A stretch of 64,000 bases of DNA from Chroogloeocystis siderophila 5.2 s.c.1. GTDB taxonomy: Bacteria > Cyanobacteriota > Cyanobacteriia > Cyanobacteriales > Chroococcidiopsidaceae. Each line of letters begins with the position of its first letter. The first letter of the stretch is position 1. Below, piece after piece: positions 18,132-27,126 of the stretch. The stretch lies in contig NZ_MRCC01000002.1 in assembly GCF_001904655.1 (NCBI RefSeq), positions 124,001-188,000 on the forward strand. Reading direction: 5' to 3'. Position numbers and translations under genes: made by a program. Under the pieces are notes generated by a model. It ran no database searches. It had not been told where the DNA came from and saw only the letters and a list, made by a program, of their open reading frames with translations.

Positions 18132-18551
18132 CTAAGGTAAAATATTAAACATAGCGCAATGTTGTGGACGAAATATTCTGAAATCTTGCTGATCTAAAAT
18201 AAGTATAGTTCTAATATTGAAGCGTTCAGCTACAGCCATAACGCTAGCAACTACAAAATCAATTCGACTATCAGCATATTTCTCAAGAATTGTAGCTATA
18301 CGCTCCAAATCAGAGTTAGTCAGTGCTGCAAGCTTAAAGCGACTAGCAGCTATTCCTCGTAAGAAGGCAACTACAGTCAAAATACCTGCATCTCGACCTA
18401 ACAAGTAAGTCACTTCAGCTAAAACAGTTTGAGGTAGTAATATTTGCTGATACTGTAGATAAACTGCTATTACCTCAGTATGTCTAATATCAGAACGATT
18501 GAGCAAAGCAACAACAAAACCCGTATCTGCAACTACGATGGCTCCTTCCAT
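18132..18551 (-). CDS. vapC: PIN-domain ribonuclease toxin (VapC type)
   Basis: 139 residues from ATG 18551; an ATG at 18557 is two codons upstream. The PIN fold is visible in IVVADTGFVVALLNRSD (first Asp), TVLAEVTYLLGR (Glu), and DSRIDFVVASVMAVAERF plus LILDQQDF for the later acidic residues. The acidic cluster that binds the metal is intact. It overlaps the upstream antitoxin gene by about 19 bases, the normal VapBC arrangement. VapC enzymes cut tRNA or rRNA; the target here is unknown. Confidence 0.88.
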   Translation of the reverse strand: MEGAIVVADTGFVVALLNRSDIRHTEVIAVYLQYQQILLPQTVLAEVTYLLGRDAGILTVVAFLRGIAASRFKLAALTNSDLERIATILEKYADSRIDFVVASVMAVAERFNIRTILILDQQDFRIFRPQHCAMFNILP

Positions 18552-18799
18552 GTCCATCCTGAGTTTTGAGTGATTTCCTGCTGTAAAATATCATCAGCTT
18601 GGGTTGCCAAGTCAGACGAACTAGAGAATAACCCTATAAGAGGATCCGGTTCGGTGGTTTGTTGTATCGTTGCTGCTTCAATATACTGTTTGACAGCTTC
18701 AGTAATAATTTTTTCAGGTGATTGCCCTGTTTGACGCGCTAAAGCAGTTACTTTCTCTAATAACGATTGTTCAATCTTCCAGTTTAATATTTGTTCCAT
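18533..18799 (-). CDS. vapB: VapB-type antitoxin
   Basis: 88 residues with an N-terminal ribbon-helix-helix-like segment (LNWKIEQSLLEKVTALARQT then SPEKIITEAVKQYIE) and an acidic, Trp-containing tail (NSGWTWKEPS) that would wrap the toxin. It precedes and overlaps the PIN gene. The pair is complete, unlike the decayed systems around it. Confidence 0.82.
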   Translation of the reverse strand: MEQILNWKIEQSLLEKVTALARQTGQSPEKIITEAVKQYIEAATIQQTTEPDPLIGLFSSSSDLATQADDILQQEITQNSGWTWKEPS

Positions 18800-19128
18800 A
18801 TCTCAATTATCTACAACAAAATTCAAAGTGAGTATGATTGTCGCTTATCTACATATTAAGAAAATCTTACTTGATTTAACTTATGTGCATCGACTAACGT
18901 TTGGTTGCCTAAAGGGTATTTTTCTAGGAGCGATCGCTTAAACTCTAAACAATAGTTTCAACTTTAAAGTGCGATCGCTTCTATGGTAATGTTCAATAGT
19001 AACTAAACAAAGCCAAATTGAGGCAAAATCTTGTCTGAGATTAACAGCAACGAAGCAAACAAATGCCATTACTGCGGAATTAGGTGATACATTTGAACCA
19101 GAAGGATTGCTTGTAGATTAAGATTCCA
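18800..19128. other. Intergenic stretch, possible gene debris
   Basis: Contains two HIP1 octamers. Just before the Uma2 start one frame reads AITAELGDTFEPEGLLVD to a stop at about 19120, which may be the end of a lost gene. No complete feature is seen. Confidence 0.35.
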
Positions 19129-19701
19129 ATGAACAGCAGCCTGACTATCAATTCATTAAAGCTTTCGGATGCAGAATTTGAACGTATTGTTCAAACTAAC
19201 CCAGAGTGGAATTTTGAACAAACAGCAGCAGGAGATTTAGTTGTTGTGCCACCTACAGGAGGAACCTCTGGAAGCAGGAATAGCAACCTTTGTTACCAAT
19301 TAGAGGCTTGGAATTTGGCTAGCAACGCAGGCAAAACTTTTGATTCCAACACTATGTTTGTTTTACCCAATGGTGCTAAGCGAATGCCAGATGCTTCTTG
19401 GGTGAGGCAAAATCGCTGGGATGCACTTACCCCGCAGCAGCAAGACGGCTACCCACCTCTATGCCCTGATTTTTTAGTAGAACTACGTTCTCCGACCGAT
19501 AGTCTTGAACAGTTGCAAGCAAAGATGCAAGAATATATAGAGAATGGGGCACGTTTGGGGTGGTTAATTGATCCGCAAGACCGCCAAGTTGAAATCTACC
19601 GTCAAGCACAGCCAGTCGAAGTTTTACAAGCTCCGTCAACTTTATCTGGTGAAGATGTGTTACCAAAATTTGTGTTAAATTTAGAGCGAATTTTCGCCTG
19701 A
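19129..19701 (+). CDS. Uma2-family (DUF820) putative endonuclease-fold protein
   Basis: 190 residues, normal for the family: VVPPTGGTSGSRNSNL, MPDASWVRQNRWDAL, PLCPDFLVELRSPTDSLEQL (core Asp and Glu-x-Arg), ENGARLGWLIDPQDRQVEIY. It is similar to the protein at 10765 and to the remnant at 13720. ATG 19129 is the only start that gives the normal N terminus. Uma2 genes often sit, as here, among toxin-antitoxin genes, but their function is not established. Confidence 0.88.
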   Translation: MNSSLTINSLKLSDAEFERIVQTNPEWNFEQTAAGDLVVVPPTGGTSGSRNSNLCYQLEAWNLASNAGKTFDSNTMFVLPNGAKRMPDASWVRQNRWDALTPQQQDGYPPLCPDFLVELRSPTDSLEQLQAKMQEYIENGARLGWLIDPQDRQVEIYRQAQPVEVLQAPSTLSGEDVLPKFVLNLERIFA

Positions 19702-19976
19702 GGCATCTGTGATTCATAAATCTGTATGAAAGAAATTTGCGAATAAATTCGCTTCTATACATACCAGATCCACCTTTGTGGACTGATTCAGAAAACTTTT
19801 ACTTATTTAATGTATTACATAAGAACTAATATAATCGCTACACCAAGAGCTATTCCTTTTAGGATTGTACTATTTATGCTTGTCCATCACAACTATATCT
19901 TTACCTGATATGAATTTTCCAACAAAGTGTAATTGCTTGAGGTAATAGGCTGCGGGTGATCGCAAATATTTCTATA

Positions 19977-20160
19977 TTAAGGATAAGGTAGAAGATGCAA
20001 ATTTTGAATCAAGCGATAATATCGCTGATTTTTACTAAGTAAAGAAGCATTAGCAATCAAAGCAGTTGCCGCAATTAATACATCAGCAATTAATAAACGT
20101 GACCCAAACGATCGCTACAAAGAAGCTCAATGGCTGTATCAGATATAATTTCATTATTTA
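19977..20160 (-). pseudogene. C-terminal remnant of a PIN-domain toxin
   Basis: The minus strand reads SFGSRLLIADVLIAATALIA and NASLLSKNQRYYRLIQNLHL ending at TAA 19977, the typical C-terminal half of a VapC. Upstream, in another frame, DTAIELLCSDR continues the homology, so the gene is frameshifted and lacks its N terminus. The rest of the 19702-20268 gap shows no gene. Confidence 0.68.
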
Positions 20161-20268
20161 TATCATCAATTAATTTTTTTATGAAGTCGCAGCTAGGATC
20201 GAGGTGTATGCGATCGCCCAAAAGTACCTTTCTATGAAAAGCGATCGCTTGATATATCAAATAAAACG

Positions 20269-20634
20269 CTATTTCTGATTGGCTTGCTTTACTTGTGCAA
20301 GCACGTTTTGATAGTCTTGGCGACCTGGGTGTAACTGTACGAGTTTTTCTAAAGGTGCGATCGCGGCATTTGGGTTGTTCATCTGCAATTGTGTCAGGGC
20401 TAATCCTTCTAGTGCAGCTTGGTTATTAGGTTCTCGTTGCAAAACAACTTCATAGCCTCGTGCTTGTGCTGGCAGTTGCGATTCTGGCGATACGACTGTG
20501 TTATTTGTAGGTTTTACAGCCTGATTGATCGCGCCGATTGCAGCATACACGGTTGAACCAAAAAAAGCAATAATTGACACCCAGGTGACAATTTGCTGAA
20601 AACGCTTGCGCGAAGTCTTTTGGTAAGCATCCAT
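20269..20634 (-). CDS. Small membrane-anchored TPR protein
   Basis: 121 residues: a basic N terminus, one membrane segment (about residues 17-38, IVTWVSIIAFFGSTVYAAIG), a linker, and about two TPR units (ARGYEVVLQREPNNQAALEG; AIAPLEKLVQLHPGRQDYQN). It is probably anchored in a membrane with the TPRs on one side as a docking surface. The partner is unknown. It is monocistronic. Confidence 0.8.
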   Translation of the reverse strand: MDAYQKTSRKRFQQIVTWVSIIAFFGSTVYAAIGAINQAVKPTNNTVVSPESQLPAQARGYEVVLQREPNNQAALEGLALTQLQMNNPNAAIAPLEKLVQLHPGRQDYQNVLAQVKQANQK

Positions 20635-21042
20635 AACTAAATTAATAACAACTCGGTATTGTGTCTATTGTTAAACCACCCACTTGCCTAAAAGGTGCGA
20701 TCGCATGAATTACCCAGAACCGTTTTGCTTGATTGCCATATATGTATGAGTGAGTAGAAAAGCATTGAGCATAATTTTGTATCGCCTCTACTCTGACGTG
20801 CTTTAATAATGAATGTTCCGACTAAGTAGCATTGCGGTTTACATGAGTACACAAGGCGATTGTGGTAGTGATTCCCGTACTTTGGGGCAAATCAACATAC
20901 CATCTAGAAATCTTTGTGGTAGTGTAAGTAAATAGAAATGCTTTTCGTGCTAAGGGAAGCTTGAGCATTGCAGATTAAATCAAATTGAACGCGCTTCTCT
21001 AGTCGAGAATTGACCAAACATTATTAACATCAAATCGAGGTT
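20635..21042. other. Intergenic stretch between divergent genes
   Basis: About 410 bases separating divergently oriented genes; it must hold both promoters. One HIP1 octamer lies near 20697. No RNA gene, repeat or hairpin stands out. Confidence 0.45.
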
Positions 21043-21261
21043 ATGTCTCAGCAAGTTATTCACCCGATGGTGAAATTGCAACATCACGTGCGATCGCTGG
21101 TAGAATCAAATATTCTTAAACCAAGTGATAGCATTTGGAAAATCGCTCTGCTCTACGGTAATCAATGGCATTACTGGAAGCAAGAATTATTAGATTTCGG
21201 ATTCACGATGCAAGATCCTGTGAGCGAATTACTCGCAGTTGAAGCTTGGGATGAAGAGTAA
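21043..21261 (+). CDS. Small DUF4327-like cyanobacterial protein
   Basis: 72 residues, soluble: VKLQHHVRSLVESNILKPSD, then IWKIALLYGNQWHYWKQELL, and the ending LLAVEAWDEE. Length and pattern resemble the DUF4327 family, which is confined to cyanobacteria and has no known function. It ends six bases from the stop of the convergent kinase gene. Confidence 0.75.
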   Translation: MSQQVIHPMVKLQHHVRSLVESNILKPSDSIWKIALLYGNQWHYWKQELLDFGFTMQDPVSELLAVEAWDEE

Positions 21262-21267
21262 AGGCAT

Positions 21268-22461
21268 CTAACAATTAGCTGATTTGAGGGCAGCAGCCAA
21301 TTCGGGGGCGGTAGCATGGCGATCGCTTGGAATTGGTTCTGTTGCTCGTTCAATCACTCTTCGTAGTTGGGGTGTTATTGTGGGTACGCTGGAAAGGTCG
21401 AAGCGGTATCCGCGACCGCGTTGTTTGAGAAACTTAAAGGGAGTTTCTCCAGTCAGTAGGAAAATCAGTGTAGCGCCTACAGCGTAAAGATCCGACTGTG
21501 TTAATGGTTGTCCGCGTTCTTGTTCAGGGGCGGCGAATCCTTCTGCACCGATGCGAGTTCCAGGAGTTGTACTGCTTTCTTTGACCGCACCAAAATCTAA
21601 GACAACGATAGAGTTATCGGCGCGGCGGACGAGTAAATTTGCGGGTTTAATGTCGCGGTGGATCAGTGGTGGGTCTTGCGTGTGGAGATAATCTAAAACA
21701 TCACAAGTTTGTACCATCCAGGCGATCGCTTGTGCTGGGGTCACAGGTCCGCGTTCTAAGACACGTCTTTCGAGGTCTTGACCGTGAATTAATTCCATTG
21801 CTAAATACTTCTTACCGTCTTGTAAGAAGAAATCATAATACTTGGGAATTCCTGGATGCTGTAGAGTTGCGAGGGTACGTGCTTCGCGTTCAAATAACTC
21901 TTGCGCTTTGGCGATTTTTGCCATATCCGCGTTCATTTCTTTCAAAACGAGAAGTTGTGAATTGGCAATTGTTTTAGTTGCATCCCACGCTAAATAAGTT
22001 GTTCCCATACCGCCTTGTCCGAGGATACGTAGCACTTGATATTGCCGAATTTGCCGCACGACGGTGATAGGTTGACCGCAGCGAGTGCAAAATAGGCTGT
22101 TGGGAAGATTGCCGCTATGATCGCATTGCAAGTTAGCGGGTACAATTGTTGCTTCTAGGTGAAATAGGAGGATTGGGCCGCCGCGCGCTAGTTGAATCAT
22201 CGCGTGATCGCGCACAAGACCTTGCGTCATTAAGATTCCATCAACAAAAGTGCCATTCGTACCGCGATTCGTCAGGTGCCAACGTTGAGGATCTCCAGTA
22301 TGAACGCACTGCAATTCGAGGTGGTAGCGAGAAACCATTGGATCGCTCAATACAATGTCATTATCAGGAGAACGTCCAATCCGAATCCGCGACTCAGAAT
22401 CAAATTGCCACTGCTGTAGTGGTGTTTTTCGTTGAGGATCTAGTAAGTACAGTGCGACCAC
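21268..22461 (-). CDS. Serine/threonine protein kinase with FHA domain and zinc ribbon
   Basis: About 397 residues from GTG 22461, 40 bases after the phosphatase stop; the frame is open to 22590, but that would overlap the phosphatase gene by 89 bases. Order: FHA domain (IRIGRSPDNDIVLSD, MVSRYHLELQ, NGTFVDG), a two-Cys/two-His-like zinc ribbon (CDHSGNLPNSLFCTRCG), then a Hanks-type kinase with the glycine loop LGQGGMGTTYLAWD, HRDIKPANLLVRR and DFGAV. All catalytic residues are present. FHA domains bind phosphothreonine. The preceding PP2C gene suggests a coupled kinase/phosphatase pair. Confidence 0.93.
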   Translation of the reverse strand: MVALYLLDPQRKTPLQQWQFDSESRIRIGRSPDNDIVLSDPMVSRYHLELQCVHTGDPQRWHLTNRGTNGTFVDGILMTQGLVRDHAMIQLARGGPILLFHLEATIVPANLQCDHSGNLPNSLFCTRCGQPITVVRQIRQYQVLRILGQGGMGTTYLAWDATKTIANSQLLVLKEMNADMAKIAKAQELFEREARTLATLQHPGIPKYYDFFLQDGKKYLAMELIHGQDLERRVLERGPVTPAQAIAWMVQTCDVLDYLHTQDPPLIHRDIKPANLLVRRADNSIVVLDFGAVKESSTTPGTRIGAEGFAAPEQERGQPLTQSDLYAVGATLIFLLTGETPFKFLKQRGRGYRFDLSSVPTITPQLRRVIERATEPIPSDRHATAPELAAALKSANC

Positions 22462-22501
22462 ACTAAGCCTAGTTGAGTAGATTAAATTATCGTCACGAGC
22501 A

Positions 22502-24376
22502 TTATGCCAAAGGCATTGTAGGTTCCGAATCATCACTTGTTGGATGAACTTTTGCGCGGATGAGAATCGCGGTGATATTGTCGTGACCATTGCAATGATT
22601 TGCTAAATCGATTAAATTAGCAAGACCTTGCTCTAAACTTGCTTCTGACCTGAGCAATGGTTCTAAGTGCGTATGCCAATGATGTTCTAACAAATTATTA
22701 TCCGAAAGACCATCCGAGGTAAGGATCAGTAAGGTATCTTCGTGAAGTTCAAGAAACTGAACATCAGGATTAACATAACTCGCTTCGCGTGGTCCTAAAG
22801 CTTGCGTCAGTTGGTAAGCATCAGGACGTCCATATGCAATCTCAGGTTCTACTCCGCGTAAGATTTCGCGTTGTCCGACTTCATGATCTGTCGTGATTTG
22901 TTCAAGTTCGCGCTGACGCGATAAACGATAGAGGCGACTATCACCGACATGAGCGACGGCAACTTTGGTATTGTGGATCAAAGCCATGACTAGAGTTGTT
23001 CCCATGCGTCCGACACCGGAACGCGCTTCGTGTTGATTGAGTTCATAAATTGCTTGATTGGCTAATTGTACCGCTTCGCGGATTGTAGTTTCCTCCGGTA
23101 GTTTTTCAGGTTCCCAGTGCGTTTCAAAATACTCTTTGATTGCGTGTACCGCGAGTTTGCTTGCAACTTCACCGCCAGCGTGTCCGCCCATACCATCACA
23201 AAGAATATATAACCCACGCGCTTGGAGTTGGTGATCGCTGGGAGTGTCTTGTTTATTAATTGTTGTTGCAATCCCAAAAAAATCCTCATTGTGTTCGCGT
23301 TGGCGACCGACATCCGTACTACCTGCGTCTTCGAGGCTAGATAATGTCATGGGTAACAATACTGTTGGCATATTCTCGGCAGAAATTTGAGTGTCTTTGA
23401 TTTCTGCTAGCGAGTCTTGAACAATGTTTGTCGATTCGCTTTGATCTTGAACTGCGGCGATTGCTTCTAGACGCGATCGCAGTGCATCGATTGTTTGCAG
23501 TTTACTGCTTTGTAACTCGTTGAGAAGTTCAACTATTGCGATAAACTGAGTTTGTTGCGATGCTTGAAATAACTCAAACCAAATCTGTCCTAAATCTTGT
23601 AAAGTAACCTCAGTTTCCTCAGCATACAAGCGTTGTAGTGCCAAAACACCGTCTTCATCGACGCGCAAATTATTGAGTTTTAACAAGCTTTGCCGACATT
23701 GACAAGGTTCGAGTACTACCCAAAGTTGCAGCATCTCGTGCAACCAGTGCAGAATTTGTAGCAAAGAAGTATTGTCTTCTTGCCACAATGCGATCATCGG
23801 TTGCCAATCAGAACGATCCTCAATCAACACAATTTGTCCGCCATCACTTTGCCACGCATCGTAAATCGCAGGTAATGTTTGATGCAGCTGCGCTTGAAGT
23901 GTTAAATAAGTTTGCGCGATCGCTGGAATTTCTGTGACGGTGGCTGCACCCGCGAGGAGGGGTGATACTTGCAATGGTTGACAATCGAGGACGCGCAAGC
24001 AAACTTCGGTTTGATTGACTGATTCGCTTGCGGGCTGTATATCAAGAATTTGATAGCGCTGTTGTTGATCTAAAAATGCCCCAACTGTTAATTGTTGTGG
24101 TGCGAAGTCTGAATCAGCAGTTTTGTCTACAATTGTCACTGCGGTTTGGACTGTTGTCTCAGTAACGGTAGCAGTTGTCAACGGCTGCTGCAATTGTTGT
24201 GCGATCGCGAAGTAGATCTTTCCAGTAAGTGCGTTACACTTTTGGCACCGTTCTTGATTTAATGCCACAGTAGTACCGCACTCTGCACAAAATTTATGCG
24301 TCAGCGAAGTACCGCACTGTTGGCAGAATTTGTTGTTGTTGGGATTCTCAAACTGGCACTGGGGGCAAATTAGCAT
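22502..24376 (-). CDS. PP2C-family protein phosphatase with N-terminal double zinc ribbon
   Basis: 624 residues. Residues 1-50 form a double zinc ribbon (CPQCQFENPNNNKFCQQCG, then CAECG and CQKC). A middle region of about 280 residues has no clear motif but looks like a degenerate pseudokinase-type domain. The C-terminal PP2C domain (about 350-610) has the metal-binding motifs VGRQREHNEDFFG, LYILCDGMGGHAGGEVAS, VAHVGDSRLYRL and LILTSDGLSD. It would remove phosphate from Ser/Thr, probably from substrates of the kinase encoded 40 bases downstream. Confidence 0.92.
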   Translation of the reverse strand: MLICPQCQFENPNNNKFCQQCGTSLTHKFCAECGTTVALNQERCQKCNALTGKIYFAIAQQLQQPLTTATVTETTVQTAVTIVDKTADSDFAPQQLTVGAFLDQQQRYQILDIQPASESVNQTEVCLRVLDCQPLQVSPLLAGAATVTEIPAIAQTYLTLQAQLHQTLPAIYDAWQSDGGQIVLIEDRSDWQPMIALWQEDNTSLLQILHWLHEMLQLWVVLEPCQCRQSLLKLNNLRVDEDGVLALQRLYAEETEVTLQDLGQIWFELFQASQQTQFIAIVELLNELQSSKLQTIDALRSRLEAIAAVQDQSESTNIVQDSLAEIKDTQISAENMPTVLLPMTLSSLEDAGSTDVGRQREHNEDFFGIATTINKQDTPSDHQLQARGLYILCDGMGGHAGGEVASKLAVHAIKEYFETHWEPEKLPEETTIREAVQLANQAIYELNQHEARSGVGRMGTTLVMALIHNTKVAVAHVGDSRLYRLSRQRELEQITTDHEVGQREILRGVEPEIAYGRPDAYQLTQALGPREASYVNPDVQFLELHEDTLLILTSDGLSDNNLLEHHWHTHLEPLLRSEASLEQGLANLIDLANHCNGHDNITAILIRAKVHPTSDDSEPTMPLA

Positions 24377-24647
24377 ACTGTAGCAGGGGTCAGAGGTCAG
24401 AGGTCAGAGATTAGGGAGGGAAGATAGGGAGTTATGAGGGTAAGGCATACTTACCGTAGGTGTGGAGTTAAGAAGTTCTTTAATTCAAAACTCAACACTC
24501 AAAACTTGAATAATGTCCTAACCTTTACTTCCATTGCTATATAAATAGCTTTGAGGCACGATAGCACTTTGTAAGCAGCTACAACACATCCAACTTGCCA
24601 CAATTTACTCGTCATGCCCACAATTACTAAAAACTTATATATTTAAT
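24377..24647. other. Intergenic stretch with a short tandem repeat
   Basis: GGTCAGA is repeated three times around 24387-24407, followed by purine-rich sequence and ACTCAACACTCAAAACTTGA at about 24490. This is typical cyanobacterial intergenic filler; no gene seen. Confidence 0.4.
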
Positions 24648-25268
24648 TTATTTATTATGACCTCTACTTTGGTGCGATCGCGGCGATAAGAGTTTTAGGA
24701 GAGATTGTTGTTCTGGTGGTGTTAAATTGCGCCATTGTCCTGGTTGTAAATCGCCAAGTTTGAGATCTGCGATCGCGACTCGCACTAATCTTAAAGTCGG
24801 AAACCCTACTTTCGCCGTCATTTTCCGTACCTGACGGTTTTTACCTTCGGTGAGTGTCATTTCTAGCCAAGCGGTGGGAACATTTTTGCGAAAGCGAATC
24901 GGATGCGATCGTGGTGCAATTGCTGGTTCAGTATCGAATAAACGCACAATTGCTGGTCGTGTCTGGTAGTTATCAATCACGACTCCTTGCTGTAGTTGAC
25001 GCAGCGCCGCAGCATCAGGAATTCTTTCAACTTGTACCCAATACGTGCGGGGATGCTCAAATCGTGGATGCGAGAGTCGATGTTGAAGCTGTCCGTGGTT
25101 CGTTAATAGCATCAACCCCTCGCTATCCCAATCTAAACGCCCAACAGGATACACTCCAGGAACCGCGATATAGTCCTTGAGTGTACTTCTTGCTTCGTGA
25201 GTGCGATCGGTAAATTGGCTTAAAACACCATATGGCTTATGAAATAAAATGTAGCGATACTTGCCCAT
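24648..25268 (-). CDS. rluE: Pseudouridine synthase, RluE-like (RsuA family)
   Basis: 206 residues, a short RsuA-family enzyme without S4 domain. The catalytic motif is VGRLDWDSEGLMLLTNHG (Asp after Leu), preceded by LFHKPYGVLSQF and followed by EGKNRQVRKM. RluE makes pseudouridine 2457 in 23S rRNA; close relatives RluF and RsuA differ by an added S4 domain. It stands alone at the edge of the polysaccharide cluster. Confidence 0.88.
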   Translation of the reverse strand: MGKYRYILFHKPYGVLSQFTDRTHEARSTLKDYIAVPGVYPVGRLDWDSEGLMLLTNHGQLQHRLSHPRFEHPRTYWVQVERIPDAAALRQLQQGVVIDNYQTRPAIVRLFDTEPAIAPRSHPIRFRKNVPTAWLEMTLTEGKNRQVRKMTAKVGFPTLRLVRVAIADLKLGDLQPGQWRNLTPPEQQSLLKLLSPRSHQSRGHNK

Positions 25269-25384
25269 AGGCTAAAGAATAGCAGAATATCTACACAATC
25301 ATGGCGACGAGTGCGTTGGAATATAGATTATGAGATTACTCTACTAAGATATCAAAATTAAATGCAATAAATCAGATTTGCAAT

Positions 25385-26320
25385 TTACGTGTTTAATATG
25401 TATTTAAATGAGCGTTGACAAACTTCTTTAATGTGCTTCGTTCTAAGAAGAAAATAATTGTTTATTAATTTATAACCCGCTGAAGTTAAATATTTATAGG
25501 CAACAGATTCAAACGTATAAATTTCGCTCTTTGACAAAGATTTTTTCCATCCATCTATGCGATCAGTTATTGCTTCTTGATCAATATTGCTATGTAAATT
25601 GCCATATCGTTCAGGAACTACATATTTTTTGTTTACCTCTAGATTTCCTTGATAAATAACACCTAAAAAATTACATAGTAATCTAACGGTTTCCTCTGGA
25701 GAATTAACTAATTCTTCATAGTATATGGTGGTTGTATCTTTTGGATATTTATTGCTAAGTTTTTTTAGTAGACTCATAGTTGTACACCAGCGCTTTGCTC
25801 CTGTATAAGGATCTGTTTCAAATGGTTTGCCAGTAGCTGAGTATATACTATTTTTTTGCGAGTTAAAAACTCCTCTTCCATCTCGGATAATTCCAATAAA
25901 TTTAGAGTTTGGAAACATTGATTTCATTTTCTCAAATTCTGATAAATAGTAAATATGCTTTAATCCAAATAGTTTGGCTTTTGAAAAGTTCTTTTCTTTG
26001 TAAACTGTACATATAGATAAAATGAAATCTTTTACACTAACTGGTAAACTGGGTTGAATAAATTGAATTATTTCCTCGGCATGAATTTGCCAATCATTAA
26101 ACTTTGCATCTTTATATAAGACCTTAATTATTGTCTGTAAATCTTGCTCGTTTTCTATTAGCTCTTTAGAATAGTTTGTTAAAACAACTTTAATGAAATT
26201 ACTTTCTGGGGGCAAAGCTATGTTGGCAAATTTAACTAGCAAATTTGCCAGCAAAGTAGAGCCAGATCTTGGTTCAAAAACAATAAAGAAAGGACAGTTA
26301 ATTAAATTATCTATGCTCAT
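25385..26320 (-). CDS. Sulfotransferase, polysaccharide cluster
   Basis: 311 residues. The PAPS 5'-phosphosulfate loop is FEPRSGSTLLANLLVKF (about residues 14-30) and the 3'-phosphate site IIRDGRGVFNSQKNS (about 145-160). It moves sulfate from PAPS to a hydroxyl, here most likely on a sugar. It is the last gene of a minus-strand group (30757 to 25385) of transferases and methyltransferases and starts 15 bases after the methyltransferase upstream. Two more sulfotransferases (44077, 54165) lie in the cluster. Substrate is inferred from context. Confidence 0.87.
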   Translation of the reverse strand: MSIDNLINCPFFIVFEPRSGSTLLANLLVKFANIALPPESNFIKVVLTNYSKELIENEQDLQTIIKVLYKDAKFNDWQIHAEEIIQFIQPSLPVSVKDFILSICTVYKEKNFSKAKLFGLKHIYYLSEFEKMKSMFPNSKFIGIIRDGRGVFNSQKNSIYSATGKPFETDPYTGAKRWCTTMSLLKKLSNKYPKDTTTIYYEELVNSPEETVRLLCNFLGVIYQGNLEVNKKYVVPERYGNLHSNIDQEAITDRIDGWKKSLSKSEIYTFESVAYKYLTSAGYKLINNYFLLRTKHIKEVCQRSFKYILNT

Positions 26321-26335
26321 AAATGTTTATCTTAA

Positions 26336-27022
26336 TTATTTTTTAGCAGTTACCAAGTAGCCTGTTGTTATAAAGTCTGAAGAAATAAGTTTGGATAACA
26401 ACAAATTAAGAGGAATAAAAAGATAAGAAAAAATAATTAAAAATGGTGCAATTATTTTAGTAGATTTTTTCTTCTCTTTAACCAATCTTATAATCAATAC
26501 ATGAATAGCATCTGCCCATGAATTTCTTTCAACAATATTTAAATTCCTAAAATTCTTTAATAGTATTTTCAACCCATACTTTGTAAATCTGTAATAATCG
26601 TAAGGACGACAATGAATAGGAAAAATAAAAGGAACTGTCAAAATCAATTTACCATTTTGTTTTAATAAAGTGTAAATTTGTTCAATAGCTAAGTGAGGTG
26701 CACTAACATGTTCAAGAACTTCACAAACAACAATAAAATCAAAAAAATCCTTACAATTAAAATTGTGAGTACATATATCTCCTACAATATCGGGTTTAGT
26801 TCGCTCGTCGATATCAAAAGAAACTATTTGAAAATCATTTTTATGGGCATATTTTTTTAATAACAACCCTATATCTCCTCCTGCACCAATATTCAAAACT
26901 TTTTCTTTTGCTTGAATTTGATCGAACTCATTTTCTAAAAAGCTGTAAATGCCTTTCCGAGATATCTTCTTGGAAATGTTATTAGCATAACTATGAGAAT
27001 TTGTCGATATTTTTTGAAGCAT
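26336..27022 (-). CDS. SAM-dependent methyltransferase (class I)
   Basis: 228 residues with the SAM site VLNIGAGGDIGLLLKKY, the acidic residue in IVSFDIDERTKP and the post-motif FDFIVVCEVLEHVSAPHLAI. A hydrophobic C-terminal segment (IIAPFLIIFSYLFIPLNLLL) suggests membrane association. Such enzymes O-methylate sugars during polysaccharide synthesis. It is AT-rich, like the whole cluster. Confidence 0.85.
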   Translation of the reverse strand: MLQKISTNSHSYANNISKKISRKGIYSFLENEFDQIQAKEKVLNIGAGGDIGLLLKKYAHKNDFQIVSFDIDERTKPDIVGDICTHNFNCKDFFDFIVVCEVLEHVSAPHLAIEQIYTLLKQNGKLILTVPFIFPIHCRPYDYYRFTKYGLKILLKNFRNLNIVERNSWADAIHVLIIRLVKEKKKSTKIIAPFLIIFSYLFIPLNLLLSKLISSDFITTGYLVTAKK

Positions 27023-27126
27023 ATATTAATTCCTTAATTTTGTTTTAATTTACATTGACCAGATTTAAAACCTAGCTTACTCAAAACTTAAGGATAAAAA
27101 TTCGGCTAGGTAGAGTAATAATTTTC

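Noticed and set aside
24387-24407. Triple GGTCAGA repeat as a CRISPR or protein-binding array
   Set aside because: Too short, no spacers, and similar filler repeats are common in cyanobacterial spacers.
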